NCBI GenBank assembly: GCA_964019055.1
Contig: OZ025221.1
Span: 7,160,468 to 7,224,467 of the forward strand
Direction: 5' to 3'
DNA from: Anthopleura xanthogrammica
Taxonomy: Eukaryota > Cnidaria > Anthozoa > Actiniaria > Actiniidae
Length of the DNA: 64,000 nucleotides
Shown here: piece by piece, positions 35,426-48,900 of the stretch
How positions within the stretch are numbered: position 1 is the first letter of the stretch
Layout of the letters: the number at the start of each line of letters is the position of its first letter
The notes under the pieces: model-generated
What the model saw: only the letters and a program-made list of their open reading frames with translations
Database searches by the model: none
Told to the model about the DNA's origin: nothing
Position numbers and translations under genes: made by a program

Positions 35426-37335
35426 CTATCTCAGCAGCAATGGACAAACTTTGAATATAAAAAGTTCAGATGTGATTGTGAAAACGATACAAAATATGAA
35501 TAAAAAGAATGAAGGTCCAACATTTGTTCCTGTTGGTAACTTGAATGCTTCGCCTCCGACTTCTGGCATGCTGAACCCAAGTGGGAAAGCCAGAGCAGCA
35601 AAACAGAAAACTATCACTGCAAGAAAGTATGGCAAAGGTGTTAGTGAGGCCTTGTTAGGGGTAAATTCCAACAAGCGACATATGGCCTTTAAACTGTGAC
35701 ATGAGATCCACAAACTACCTACACTGTTTTCGTCACTTGACAAAAATCTGACGAGTGACACAAGAACATTCCAAAATTGCAACATAGGCAGTTGTGAAAT
35801 TCAGACAGAGGACAGAGGTACCCCAAATAGGGCCTCCTTAGTCAGAGGAGCTGGGACATGAAATTCAAAGTATTGGTAGAATAAAACATAGACAGATCAT
35901 ATATTTTTGCTGAAGTAAACAGATAGCTAGTAGACTGTTACAAAGCTAGCTTGCACATTTGACGATCATGGTGATGGCAATAATGATAGCATTGATGATG
36001 GTGATGATGCTGATGACAATGATGATAGCAATGATGATGGTGATGATGATGCTGATGGCAATGAAAATGGTGATCAATGACATCAGTGATAATATAACTC
36101 TAAATCTACCTGAATAAACTTAATATGCATTACTTACTTCCAAAGAATGCAATCCATCTGGCAGGAGACATCAAATGCGGTTTCCACACAGAAACAATTA
36201 ACAGAAAACATGTTGTTGTTAAAGATATCACTCCAAATAAAAGAAACATGAGGGTAGCTTTCCACTCATGAGGTAGGTCTGGTGTAACACAAACTTCTGG
36301 TTGTCGTGGTGATTTTTGACACATTACCAATAGTCCAAGGTGGACAAAACCTGAAAAGTAAGAGAGTTAAATACAAATAACAAGCAATAATATTATAATG
36401 TACCTCCAATATAAGCATGAATTTATCCTCAAAAGATTCTTGGAAAATCTGAAAAATGTCCCTCTAATGAATAAGTATCTTTCCATGATAGAATCACTGG
36501 ATCATAGCTGCGTTGAGTGCTAAAAAAATTGCACCATCGATCAAGGGCCTTAGAGCACCCTAAAAAGTGGGGGGCTAAGGAAAATATAAGAGACTAGTAT
36601 GGGAAAAAGGAAAAAGTGGGGAAGCTATGATTTACTTGCATCAAGTGACCACAAAACAATTTATGAGTCCAAATCGATATTGGACTTGATGTCTTTTCAT
36701 ACATTTACTGTATTTTATCAAGAGTAACCTAAACTTGGAGCCTTTATTTCGTGGTCGCTCAAGCTGATTATATGGAGAATTTTTTCATATGTTTTTTTAG
36801 AAGAAGCTGCTAAGTAAGCTTGTATATAATTTTGTTATATAAAGTGAATTGAAATATTAGCTAGGCCACAAACATTATAATTAATTTATGTCTTGTTATC
36901 TTAGGTTACCATCGATCGTTATCATCATAATAAACTCGTTATACAAACAGAATTTTTATAGGATTTTTATGTATTTTAAAGTAATATAAAAATAAGAAAG
37001 CCAAACACAAATTAGCCAAGATTACTACGGGTATGATATATAGTGAAACACCGTACCATGACGAACTTTTGGATTATTTAACTTAGACGTTAAGTAAGAT
37101 ATAGAAGCTACAATTCGTAGTTAACAATCGAATCCAAATCAAAAATACGACATAATAAATTTAGTCATAAGCTTATTAAGCTCATTGGTAGACAAACAGA
37201 TTGTGGCTTAATTAAGACTATATTATATATACCTGAGAATTCTGATACGACCCATTTTGGAGTAACCAAGGCAGCAATTGCAAATACATCAGCAGTAAAG
37301 CACAGTATCCCTCCAATAATAACAAACTTATCCAT
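35426..37335 (-). CDS. MOSMO-like four-pass membrane protein, paralog A
   Basis: Three exons: 37335-37233, 36350-36138 and 35616-35426 (507 nt, 168 aa; human MOSMO 167). The protein begins MDKFVIIGGILCFTADVFAI, a first membrane helix followed by the extracellular segment with PEVCVTPDLPHEW. It continues with helices around FGVISLTTTCFLLIV, RWIAFFGMIVFCFAALAFPL and SFFLFIFCIVFTI. Family landmarks are MDK at the start, the Cys pair in the first loop, PPEW/PHEW, RWIAF.GM, FPLGF, and GG..(Y/F)KLP before the last helix. MOSMO limits Hedgehog signalling by lowering surface Smoothened with MEGF8 and MGRN1; whether that holds here is inferred from homology. Both introns are phase 1, as in paralog B. 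Confidence 0.93.
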
Positions 37336-37880
37336 AATGCGTCGACAAAATAAGCTTAGCCAATCTTCTTGTGTCTTTAAAATTTCTCCTATAAAATTAT
37401 CGTTGCTTTTTCCTCATTCCGAATGTCGAACTGAATTCCATAACCCTAATTTATTTCCCTGAGGCATTATGAAATGTTCCTTTTGCCCAGTTTTATGCTT
37501 TATATGCTTTAAGCAGTAGAAGAAGACGTATTGTTAGGATTTACTAAACGTAAATACTCAATGTTTTGAGTTCCTTCGAACATTCACGAACTTCTGAAAT
37601 TACTGGGCTTCACGAAGTAATTACGAACAGTTATCGATTGAATAACCAATGACGTCAACCATATCACGGAATATTATCGATTACCAAGAGTTTTATTTAT
37701 TTTGGAAAGATATTTCCTTTGGAACGATGAGAGTTTCTGTTCTGCCATTCAGAAGAAATCAAATATTTTAGGAAGATTTTAAGATGTCATGACTAAGAAT
37801 TTTCGAAAAATTTTATCATAGGATTTTTCAACACAGACTTTTAGATTCCATCTGCTTTGGAACCTGAGATTGTGCAAGTC
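37336..37880. promoter_or_regulatory. shared upstream interval of the two MOSMO-like genes
   Basis: 545 bp separate the divergent ATGs. No repeat element is obvious here, unlike most noncoding stretches nearby. No specific motif was identified. Confidence 0.55.
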
Positions 37881-40337
37881 ATGGATAAATCTGTCCTAGC
37901 AGGGGGAGTGTTATGTTTCGTCGCAGATTTATTCGCTATTGCTTCCCTTGCGATGCCCGAGTGGGTCATTTCTAAGTTTTCAGGTAAGATAAGATAAAAT
38001 ATATTTATATGTTATCGCTTTTAATGAAAAATAGTCGAGTTAGACTTATAAAGTTTTGACAGACGCACCTGCCTATCAACGCTTGACGACGAAGATTTTC
38101 TACAATAATTTTCCTAATTCTCGGTAGATTAAGCTTATGAGATTTATCGATGAGCGTAGAAAGTTGATATAAATTGTATTAAGAAAAATAAGCCTGGAGT
38201 GGTGTATTTTTTTTTACTGTAAGGACAGTGTTTATACAGCACTAGCTTTATGATACTTTCACACCAAATTGTTTACCTTCAAAATTAACTCCGGGACAGG
38301 ATCATTTGATAACATTAAGTGTCAGGTAAGGCTTATATGGAGCAATATGAATATTTTGCATCAGTTTTATACTATGAAGAGATCGTCTTCTAGTGTTACT
38401 ATTGGTTCACACTTTAATTGTCAAAATATTGGGGAATTTCTCAAAACTGACAGGCGACTCTAAAGTTATGCAATATCCCATGACACTCTTTTCAGCAATT
38501 GTCAGTTTCATTTGAGCAGATTTCGTATGAGTATGAAAATTCACGACACAGGGTGCAGCATGGACACATCATCGAATGTGAATGTTATCATATACAGCAT
38601 GAAGCATGGTCATGCACGGCAAGGTGTGATCTGTGCTGTAAGTATTTCATAGTCATATGAAAACTGCTCTAATGTTAAACATTGTTGAGAAAGATTGTTA
38701 CTTTTAATACAATTTTTGGTAAGCCAACCACCCTTCCTTCCATTCATATAAGGAAACTCTGTTTGACAATCCCTGGTAGCTTAATGTAAACCATGTTTTG
38801 AATGCAGGGATTGCACTAGGATTTTCTATTGTGCATCCTGGGACCCATGTGTCTGGGAACATTGGGGTCTCTGATTCTAGATGGTGTTATTTTGTAAGAA
38901 AGAAACTAAGTGCAATGGCAAGAAATGAAACTCTCGGGTCCCAGGACACATACAAACAAATTATGGTCAAAAGCATTTTCTGTTATTTTTTTGCTTAAAA
39001 TGTATGATTTCTGCATTAACGCGAACCCTGGAATATCTTTCATTATCAGCTGGATCAATGAGATTAGGACTTGCTGTTACATGTCAGCAGCCAAGAAGTC
39101 AACCAGAAGTATGTGTTACTACAGATCAGCCTGGTGAATGGGTTGCCACTACTGGATTCATGGTTGTTGGCATAGTTCTCCTCACTATGGCTTGGTTCTT
39201 TTTATTATTTTCAACATGTGAACGACAATTTATTGTTGTTGGAAGATGGATCATCTTTTTTGCTTGTAAGTATATAACACTAAATAACAAATCAAATTAG
39301 GAAGAAATATTTTTCAAATAATCCAGTAATTGGCCTGCATACTTGGTGATCTTAAGTCATTGTTGCAGGCTTCAGACCACCAAGCAACGCAGGCTAGCAG
39401 TCAAATAAATGGAAATGTTCTAACAACAAACTGGAAGTAACACATTTTTGGGGGATGTCACATAGTTAAGGTGCTTCACAAGACATATAAAATAAATAAA
39501 ACACATTGTTTTCAAGGGCATGTGCCTTTATGAAACTTCATTGAGACACCTTGACTGACATCCCCCAAAACCTACCACTTTTGTGCATGTGATTAGAAGG
39601 CATTTTGGAAGGATTATAAATACTACACTTCTCAGTTGAGCTTGTAACAACCGAAGTTTTGTCACAAAGTTTTATCGTTGAAAAGTACATGTTGTCAGGG
39701 GCAACGTCAAAAGTATTCAATAGTCATTCCAAGCTCAACTGAGAAGCGTAGTAAGGGATTGTTCATTATTTATGACAAGGGAATGCTGAGAAATGAATAA
39801 ATTTTTAATATTTTTAATTCTCCCATTTTTGTCCCATTTTAGTGAAAGTCTGGAAATTTGTGGCTTCCCAATTTGGAAAATGTCAGCTCAAAATTCCAAT
39901 CTTTCTCCCCCAGTATTGTGATTCTGTAATTTCAGTCCATAAAATGAATGGGAAATATTTCAGTTCCTCCCATTTCATTACACATCCCCACCCTGACAAA
40001 TAGTGAATAGTCACACAAAAATTTGAAGGGGAAAAGAAAGAAAAAAATGGAAAATAGAAAAATGGAAAATCTATTTCAAATTTTTCTCTTCTTTTTAGTT
40101 TTATTTGTAAAAATTAACATTTCTTCCATATTTCTTTCAGTGGCATTATTTAATCTAGCAGCTATAGTCTTTCCCCTTGGTTTCCACATGCCAGAGATTG
40201 GTGGAGTACCATTTAAGTTACCAAATGGAACAAGTGTAGGGCCATCCTTCATCTTGTTTGTCTTTTGTATCATAATGACTGTTGCTTCAGAGCTCTTTTT
40301 ATTCAAGATTTGCCCTCTGCTTCTTAGAAATGCATGA
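37881..40337 (+). CDS. MOSMO-like four-pass membrane protein, paralog B
   Basis: Three exons: 37881-37983, 39050-39265 and 40141-40337 (516 nt, 171 aa). It begins MDKSVLAGGVLCFVADLFAI, close to paralog A. The exon sizes (103, 216, 197 nt against 103, 213, 191) and phases are nearly the same. The first loop keeps PEVCVTTDQPGEW, and the end has FPLGFHMPEIGG, PFKLPNGTSVGPSF and FKICPLLLRNA. At the last intron the GM of paralog A is replaced by AL. The gene is a membrane protein presumed to act in the same pathway as vertebrate MOSMO. Three foldback elements lie in its introns. Confidence 0.93.
38513..38672. repeat. TAGAGCAG-family MITE, copy 4
   Basis: tgagcagatttcgtatgagt and atatgaaaactgctctaatg are inverted ends. 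Intron 1 of MOSMO paralog B. Confidence 0.8.
39445..39570. repeat. inverted-repeat element
   Basis: ttttgggggatgtca and tgacatcccccaaaa bracket about 125 bp, with aaggtg/cacctt inside. Intron 2 of MOSMO paralog B. Confidence 0.7.
39622..39752. repeat. inverted-repeat element
   Basis: actacacttctcagttgagc is mirrored by gctcaactgagaagcgtagt. About 130 bp, 50 bp beyond the previous element. Confidence 0.75.
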
Positions 40338-40688
40338 TAACAGACTGATTCAACTTGGGCTTAATGTCTTCCCATTTCAGACCGCATGTCATTACCTTGA
40401 GACTAAGATTATCTGTTGTGATCCATATTAAAATATAATGTATCTTCTCAAGCATTACTAATGAACAAAGAAATAATACTCAAGGAAATGACATGAGGTC
40501 CGAAATGGAAATAAACTGTGGATTATGTCTTCAGAAAGACAAAATATTGAAAATGCATGTAGAAAATAATTATCTAATTATCATCCAAATATTTATATCA
40601 ATTTTACATGTATTTAAAAAGTTATGGTAGTAAAAGCATTGTTAACCTCAAAGCTTTTAATTACATGAGAATTTTCCATTTGTAAATT
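40338..40688. other. convergent 3' interval
   Basis: Lies between the MOSMO paralog B stop and the CENPX stop, which face each other. A plus AATAAA at about 40509 could end paralog B. Nothing else is seen. Confidence 0.4.
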
Positions 40689-42473
40689 TCAAAAATCCAG
40701 CAGCTGCAAGAGAAAAAAAGAATTTGAGTTATGGGTACCAAAAAAAGACAGGGTCTCATTCAGGAAGCCCACAAATCCCACACTCGTGCACACTGCTACA
40801 TCCAACCACATTCTAAATCTAATATCAAGAGTCACCGAAATAGATCTACATTCAAGTGTTGATTTTTTACTTGCCCCAAATTTGTTTGTGAGATTGTTAA
40901 TAAGATTAAGGTGTCACTACAACCTTATCAACAAAATTTGGGGTCTTATTATATTAATATTGTATATAGTAGAGTGGTTTTCATTGACCTGTGAAACAAA
41001 ATGTACTACAGTAATATTACAGTGTAATGAGCACAATAGAAAACAAAAGAATTACAGTGAAGTAGAACTAAATATGCTACATGAACACCACTCCAAAAAT
41101 GTATGGTACAGTACAAAGATGTTAATATATTGAATCACTATATAGAACTACACAAGCATGAAAGTTAAATAAATGGCGTCACAACACAAGCATACTGTCA
41201 ATGTTGTTTAGTTACTTTAATTTGTGGAAGAAGTATAGATATTTTCTGAAACATATTACCAGTTGAGGAAGTATTTTCTCCAAGTGTTCGGTCTGTACAG
41301 CTGATGATGATTCTGCCTGAAGGTTCAAGAATCGCTATAAGAATCACTGGAAAATCATGGTACAAATTGCTCTGAATTCAGTGTAAGTGCCATCACACCA
41401 GGCAACATTCCTTCCAAAGTTTTATAGAAATGTTTGTTGAGAAACAGGCTAGAAATATGGCTGCTCAGTTTCGGCTGCTCAATGGCTGGAAAGGATAACT
41501 GGCCACATCGGACTGATCAGCATGAAACCAGTCAAGAAGATTGGCCTAAGATGTGTTTGGCTGGACAAGTGCCAGTTTTGGCCAGACATTGTCCATTTAC
41601 CAGCCTTATTTTGGTTAACCGTGTAATTTATGACAAGCCGACATGTTTTGGTAAACAATTACCTGACTTTCGATTAGCTGGTCATGCGTTTGCCAAATAT
41701 TATCTGTGCATTTGCAAGCTACTCATAAAATACATGGTTACCCTAATTTTACTGGTAATGAGCCCAGAGACAAGTGATGTCCTTAAACTGCCATAGAGTG
41801 CATGGTGACAAGAAGGAAATGCCCACCCCCTGAGTAGTTACACAGGCTATTTCTTGCAGTTTTCAATAATTGGCCTGGGCTGATGAGTCTTTATTAAACA
41901 AAGAGCCAAGCTCTGTTCCACAATTAACACATGCTACCTCTACTGTGTTATCATTTTTTTTTTTGCCGCAGCTAAAAGGGTTCTTATTGTTGCTGCTGCT
42001 ACACAAAAGTTCTTATTGTATAACAAGATTGCATTGAACAATGTCTAGTATATACCTTTGCTTGCTGTCCAGCCCTTGCTGCAGCCTCAGCTACAAACGT
42101 TCTCAACATCTCTGACATCAGTTTCAATGCATCACCATTAACTAAATATAAACAAGTATTAAGCTCACTGTAAAATCAGTTTTCACAAAAGATCTTTTAA
42201 AATCAATATTTCAGTTAGTAAAACTCCTCTCCGATAATCAGCTGGTTATTAAAACCATGGCATCTGAAACACAATCATAAAAGAATTAAAGAAAATACCT
42301 TTAGTTTTTTGTTGATCTTGAAATGATTGTTGTAGAAGTTTACTGACGGTTGTCTTCAAATAAACGAAAAGACAAGCAATATCCATGTAAATAAATACAA
42401 TAGTAGATGTATTTCAGTAACAGGAATATCACACGGTGATTCTTACCGGTTTAAAAGCAGGTTTACCATCCAT
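40689..42473 (-). CDS. CENPX: CENPX, histone-fold kinetochore/Fanconi protein
   Basis: Five exons: 42473-42447, 42353-42299, 42141-42056, 41316-41260 and a 15-nt last exon 40703-40689 coding LLDF and stop. The total is 240 nt (79 aa; human 81). Key matches are VSKLLQQSFQD, NGDALKLMSEMLRTFVAEAA, the final helix HLEKILPQL, and the LLDF terminus. The protein is one half of the CENPS-CENPX (MHF) histone-fold complex that binds DNA at the kinetochore and stimulates FANCM at stalled forks. The last microexon was found by following the family's conserved C-terminus and has a clean cttgcag acceptor. The gene faces RSAD1 head-to-head across 470 bp. Confidence 0.95.
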
Positions 42474-42943
42474 GATTCAACAAAATCTTCAAAATAAGGG
42501 TTCATGTCTTGTTGTCCACCATTTTGTTTTTGTTTTGCCGATTTTTCCCGCCAAATTTTTTATTTAGTTACCAGACCTCCTCTGTCAATGATCTCCTTTG
42601 GAAAAAAACCGGTATATTTTCAAAGGAAAAGCTCAAAATATTAATTTTTCTTATATTTCTATGTTATGTTAATGGATATATTTAGTTGATATAAAAATTA
42701 ATACAATTTTTGTGATTGAAAAATAGATGTTTGCTGTTACCCAGGCTCTAACGGACGACTGGGTTAATTCGTTACCAATCTATTCGCGGCGCGCATTTCA
42801 AGATGGCGGCTCTCTGTATGTGCGAGTGAAAATGTTCCATAACGGAGCAAAATGGACGTTGTTTCGTCTTCTGAAAACTCAAGAGGCAATATGAAAAAAG
42901 ACGCAGGATAAAATAGTCGTGTGCGTTTGATTTGAGTTGAAGA
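42474..42943. promoter_or_regulatory. bidirectional promoter interval CENPX / RSAD1
   Basis: 470 bp between divergent start codons. The RSAD1 side holds a cluster of CpG-containing words (gcggcgcgcatttcaagatg). The word aagatggcg resembles a YY1 site, a common element of TATA-less promoters, but this is only suggestive. Confidence 0.6.
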
Positions 42944-45900
42944 ATGTGGCGTAATTCTCACATTTTTCGCAGAAAATTTGTCCAGCGCGCCTTGACCTTC
43001 TCCTCGGATCAGCAAGTGTTTGCCATTCAAGGGAACAGTTTTACCTCAAACCATGGGAATTTATCGAAGAAACTTAATACCAAGAAGGACGAGGAAGTTG
43101 AGGAAGAATATACCGTATATGTACATGTAAGTCAATATAGTATGTGGCGTAAGATAGCTTTTTTCTGCAATGATTTCAATGGGCCCGGGGCTGGGAGGAA
43201 GTTGCGGGAGGGGGGGGGGGGGGGGGGAGAGGCCAGGGGGGCTATTGTCTAACAATCCTTTTACTGTCTAACAGTCCTTCCTCCTTAAAACCATGGGAAG
43301 AAACCTTAACTCCTTGGCTGAAAAAAAGCTATTACAGGGACTGCAGAGCATAGTTTTGAGTTTAGGTAACTCATAACAGAAAATCATTTAGGCTTAAAAT
43401 GTATATGATTTTTTTAAGAATGTATAGACTAGTATAGAATTATATATATAAAGGTTTTGTGTGAGTGCATGACTGCAACAGTGTTGGACGACAGGAACAA
43501 TACATTCATATTGAGGAAGAATTCCATAGTCCCCTTCACAGTTCCCTGCGCCATCTTGAAAGGTAGCCGTGCCTTTGCATCGAAGCAAGATGAGCAGTGA
43601 GCTTGCAATGATAGAGACCTTTTTAAACACCTTGAACAATTATTCACATGCCTCTATTATTGCAAACTCACTGTTTGTCTTGCTTTGATGCAAAGGCATG
43701 GCTACCTTTCAAGATGGTCCAGGGAACTGTGAAAATGACTATTCTTGATATTCTTTTTTTGAAGTGGCCGTTTTGTAAACAACTATGTACTTTCTGTAAT
43801 TTCAACAAATATGTTAGGTAAGTTGAACAATAGATAATAATTTAGAATATATTAAATATAAGTACAGTACTCCAAGACCAACGAAAAACTTGGAATGACT
43901 GGTGTTCCTTCTTGTTATTCTCATCAAAACATGGAGACTACAGTAGTCTTGAGAAATTCAGTGTAGTCATCAAGGTCATCATGAACACCTCTGTCAATTA
44001 TTCCTATTTACTGTGGATGGATTTGCATGTAACAGTAATTTTGGTAACTTCATTAAGCATGCAAACCATATATAATTCCTTTTAGTCTTGGAATTAACTA
44101 TCACCTATTCCATTTTCCTCCGACCAAATTTTTTGAAATACCAGTAGGTGTAAGTAAGGTTAATGGGTGAATATAGTGTGACATAATTTGACCCAAACTG
44201 CTGACACATATATCTGTCATTTTTGTATTTTCACATAACAGAGAAAATGTAAACCATGCAAGGATGAGAGACTGTTTGGTCACAGAACTCAAGACACTTG
44301 TTAACTTGTCTGGTGCAACTAAAGTAAAGTCTGTATACTTTGGTGGAGGTAAATAATAATCACTTTCCTCTTTATCACTGGATCTGGAAATCGTGGACTT
44401 TGAGAAGGTTTTGAGATCTAACTATTTCACAGGGGCAATGGGAAGCATGGTTGGCATCGCAGTGAAAGCATTTGCCTCCCACCAATGCACCCTGGGTTTG
44501 AGTCCCACTGGGTGTGGTGTGAGCACAGTTGCTTGTTGGGTTTCTCCTGTGTTTCGAGGGTTTTTCTGAGGGTTCTCTGGTTTTCCTCCCTCTGAAAAAA
44601 TCAACCTTTAAGTTGCAATTGAAATTTCAATAGCTACTCTGTAGAAATGCTACTGCTAAATCCCATTTGTTTATTTTTTATTGCTATTTATTCATTTATC
44701 AATGATTGATTTTGCTCGTATTGTCTGTCAGATACGTTCCTTGTTATTTATTGGGTCATCCATTTCATTAGGTACTCCATCTCTTGCTGAACCTTCAACA
44801 ATATCAGCCGTCTTAGACACTGTTAGCCAGCTCTGTCAACTGGATCAAGATGCTGAAGTTTCTTTGGAAGCAAATCCTTCATCTTTAGAAATGTCAAAAC
44901 TCAGGTGAACTAACTTTTGATATTGCCTTGCATGTATTTTCTTGCATATGAAATAACTTTTGATATTGTATTGAGTATGACATAAATAAAAAGGCTGTCA
45001 GACTAGGTGTCAGGTTGTTACAGGGACCCCAGTAATTAGCGCTGCTGTTGCTGCTACCCTGCTAATAATGTAAATTAATAGCAAAGTTGATGAAATAAAA
45101 TAAGAGTAGCAGAGACACAAAATGGTTTTCTTTAGAATAATGAGTGAGGTGCTCATTCGAAATTTGGAACAATTTGAATTTGTATAATTTTTATTTTTTC
45201 GAATTTATTCATTTTTTTTATTAATTGCTTTTTCAGGAGTTTCAAAGCAGCTGGTGTCAATCGCCTTTCTCTTGGAGTACAGGTATAGTTACATAGGGCA
45301 TGGCTAACTCACAGATCAAATTGGAAATTAGCATGTTTTGCAGAGGAAGGAAAACCAGAAAGCCTTAGGGAAAACCCTTGAATCAACTTACATGTGATGC
45401 CGAGTTCAGGAATCAAACCCAACACCCCAGAGGTGAGATGAGAGGAGAGTGCATTACTGTTACACCATCCTTGATTCCCCTAACTATCATAAAAGTTATT
45501 TAATGAGAAAGGCAGTGGTACCCAGGGGATTAGCAAAGGATCATGTGGGGGAGGGCAATGTACGATTTGGCCACACCCCTTGCTAATGCCACTGGTGAAA
45601 CCATTATATCACTGTTCAAAATCATGGTTTATATGTTAAACTACTAATTTGTTTTTCCCAGTCATTATCTACCAAAGACCTTGCTTTGCTTGGTAGGGAT
45701 CACACCATTGAGGAATCATTGAGGTCAGCTGAAAAAATTACAAATACACTGTATTTAATGTGTATTCTTGGAGATCTCCCATATTTTTGTAGCATTCCTG
45801 GCCATGAAGTGGTCACTCCCAATAGGTACATAATAAATTCTCACTAAGGTTCTTCAATGCTGTTTAGGTGCTTGGAAAAGGCTAAGGAATTGTTTCCAGG

Positions 45901-48900
45901 AAGAGTGTCTATTGATCTATTGTTTGGAAGGCCAGGACAATCTTTGAATGAATGGGAAAAGGAACTGAAGGAGGTACTGTGTTCATGACCTGGCAATAAA
46001 GTTTCCAATGTAGGGCTATGGTGTAGTGGTGCCTTACTGGTACCATCATCACCCAATCATCATCATGCACCCACCACCACCACCACCACCACCATCATAA
46101 TCATACATCTACCACCACCAACATCTTTGTTATCATGCATTCACCACCACCACCACCACCACCACCACCACCACCATCGTAATCATACATCAACCACCAC
46201 CATCATCACCCCATCATCATCATGCACCCAACACCATCATCATCATTGTCCACCCACCACCACCACCATCATCATGCATCCACCACTACCACCACCATCA
46301 TCATCATCATGCACCCACCACCATCATCATCATTGTGCACCCACCACCACCATCATCATGCAACCACCACCACCATCATCACCCCATCATCATCATTCAT
46401 CCACCAGTATCATCATCGTGCACCCACCACCACCATCATCATCATCATGCACCCAACGCCATCATCATCACCATTACCATCACAATCATCATCATCATGA
46501 TGCACCCTACACCATCTTTATCATCATCATCATCACCATTGTCATCAACTACATGTTACAGCTCTCTTCTAGTTGGGAAGTCATTTTGATTTTGAGACAT
46601 GATAAGGGTAGTAGAGAGCAAGACTTTTGAATTCAATTGGTTTTCCTCACTTACATCAGTGACCAGTCATTTAAAGTACTGCAGCATAAAGTTCTACAAT
46701 CTGGGTACTATTTATGTGAAACCTGAGAGACAAGAACTATAATTCCTGATTTTTCTTTATTTACAAGGTTCTGGTACATTCTGATAGCCATGTGTCCCTT
46801 TATCAGTTAACATTAGAAGTTGGAACACCTTTGTATAAAAGTGTTAAAGCAGGACATCTGGTAAGGAAACCAGTCCTACAGTATTGTCATATGACCCATA
46901 CAGCCCTGCTTGCACACTCTCATAAAACGTTTGTCAGTAGGTTGAAGATCAAATCAATGTAATATTGCTCTACATTGACAAAATATCATGAAATATTAGC
47001 ATTTATATCTACATCATCTGCTGAATATATTTTTCTTTTGGTCAATAATAGTCCTTACCAGGTGGTGATACCATGGCAGATCTTTATCACCAGGCTGTAC
47101 AAGTGAGTATAAGAAAATTTATTAACTATATATACTGTACATGGATATATAATATTGTGTTCACTTAGCTTCTTGTTACTGGTACATGATTACCTATCAT
47201 GATGGTAATACGCAAGACTAACACCCCAGATCTCATGTGGGCCAATTAACTGTCAAATGGCCATTAATCGGCTGACATGAGATGTGAGGTGCTGATCTTG
47301 CGTATTACCCATCATGACTAACTGACATTCAAGGTCCGCACATTGTGCAGCTATTGTTGAGATGTCAAATTAGTGACTTTATATGCACATGGGAATGAGA
47401 ATGACACATGGTCTGAAATGCATCCATACAGCCAATTCAAGCTGAAGGGATTTACTCAGACAGTGGGACATAGAAAAGTCTGATCTCAAACACCACATGA
47501 TTGCAAATTATGTTAAAGGTTGTTTTTACTATAAAACTGATGTCAGACAATATTGCAGGAATCAATCCCTATTTGAATTCTGCAGTGCTAAAACCTTGGC
47601 ACAATCATGACTGTGTTTGTTTGCAAAAGTTGCACTTTGTGTTTGGTTCTTGATTTCTCCTCTTACATACAGTAAAATAAATCTGAGAAAATGTTACACT
47701 CACAATGTTTTGTGCTTTATAATCTCATTCAGATGTTAGAAGGCAAAGGGTTTCACAGATATGAAGTTTCCAGCTTTGCAAAGCCTGTACGTACTTAATC
47801 GTCTGACAAACCTTCATTGTATTATTAACATTAAAATTAGCTTCTCAAACAGTCATAACACTTTGGATTTTTATTTTTAATTAGCTTGTTCATTTGGGTG
47901 GAGCTCATGGTTCCTTCTGTAGGCTTATACCCATCTTCATAATTATGCAACCCAGGCGACTTAGTAGCTATTATTAAATCCAGTTTTCAACAGTCTGAGC
48001 CACAGTAGTAAGATTTTGGTTGACAGCAGCCAAAACCCTGACGCCTTTGGCTGTGTTGGTTGCATAATTATGAAAAATGGGTGTAAATTTCATTTGTTTG
48101 ATTGACAGCAGTGTATTGCCTGATTTCCCTGTAGTGACTGTTGTCTTGAGTGATCAGCTCATAGCAATGAAAATAGTTGTAATACAAATTTGAAAATGGA
48201 AAGCCAAAGTATATATATATATATATATTAATATTTGTTTTGTTACATTATTCACGTCTGATGAAGGAGCTATGCTTTGAAAATGCTTACGTTTATGGTT
48301 ACCTTTTAAAATTTACTTACCAAGAGAAATATTTCTACAACATACATGTAGTATAATGTATGCTGTATTATTAATGCAGATATTATTCTCAGGGATCAGA
48401 GAGTCAACATAACTTATCATACTGGCTGGGAAGTGCTTACCTTGGTGTTGGTCCTGGTGCACATGGAAGGTATGACAGCATTATGTACTGTATAATAAAA
48501 ATAATAATGCAAGGGCTGCAAAGTACTCTGAAGATTATGGAAGGAAGCTAGGCTCTCAGACTAGTTTATAAGTTAAATTGTAGTAGAAGCACTAGCGTAG
48601 GGAGGGAAGCATATATGCATTCCCCCCCCCCCACCCCTAATTTTTTGTTTGTTTGTTTTTTACTTTTTTATTCTGGGTGCCCCCCAATTCTTGGGTCCTC
48701 GCTATGCCCCTGAGTGAAAGAATATTCCAAGCATTGCCCTTAAAAAAAAATTGTCTCTTATCTCAATGGGATTCATTTAAATGGTCCACGATCTTTAGAT
48801 TTATACAAATCTTGGTAAATGTTATGGTTCTAGGTTTTCTTTAGAGTCAAATGGGAAGAAGACACGTTTTGCAAGAGTTCAAACGCTGGAGCCAAATTCA

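Noticed and set aside
46127..46630. His/Pro-rich frames
   Set aside because: Microsatellite in RSAD1 intron 7.
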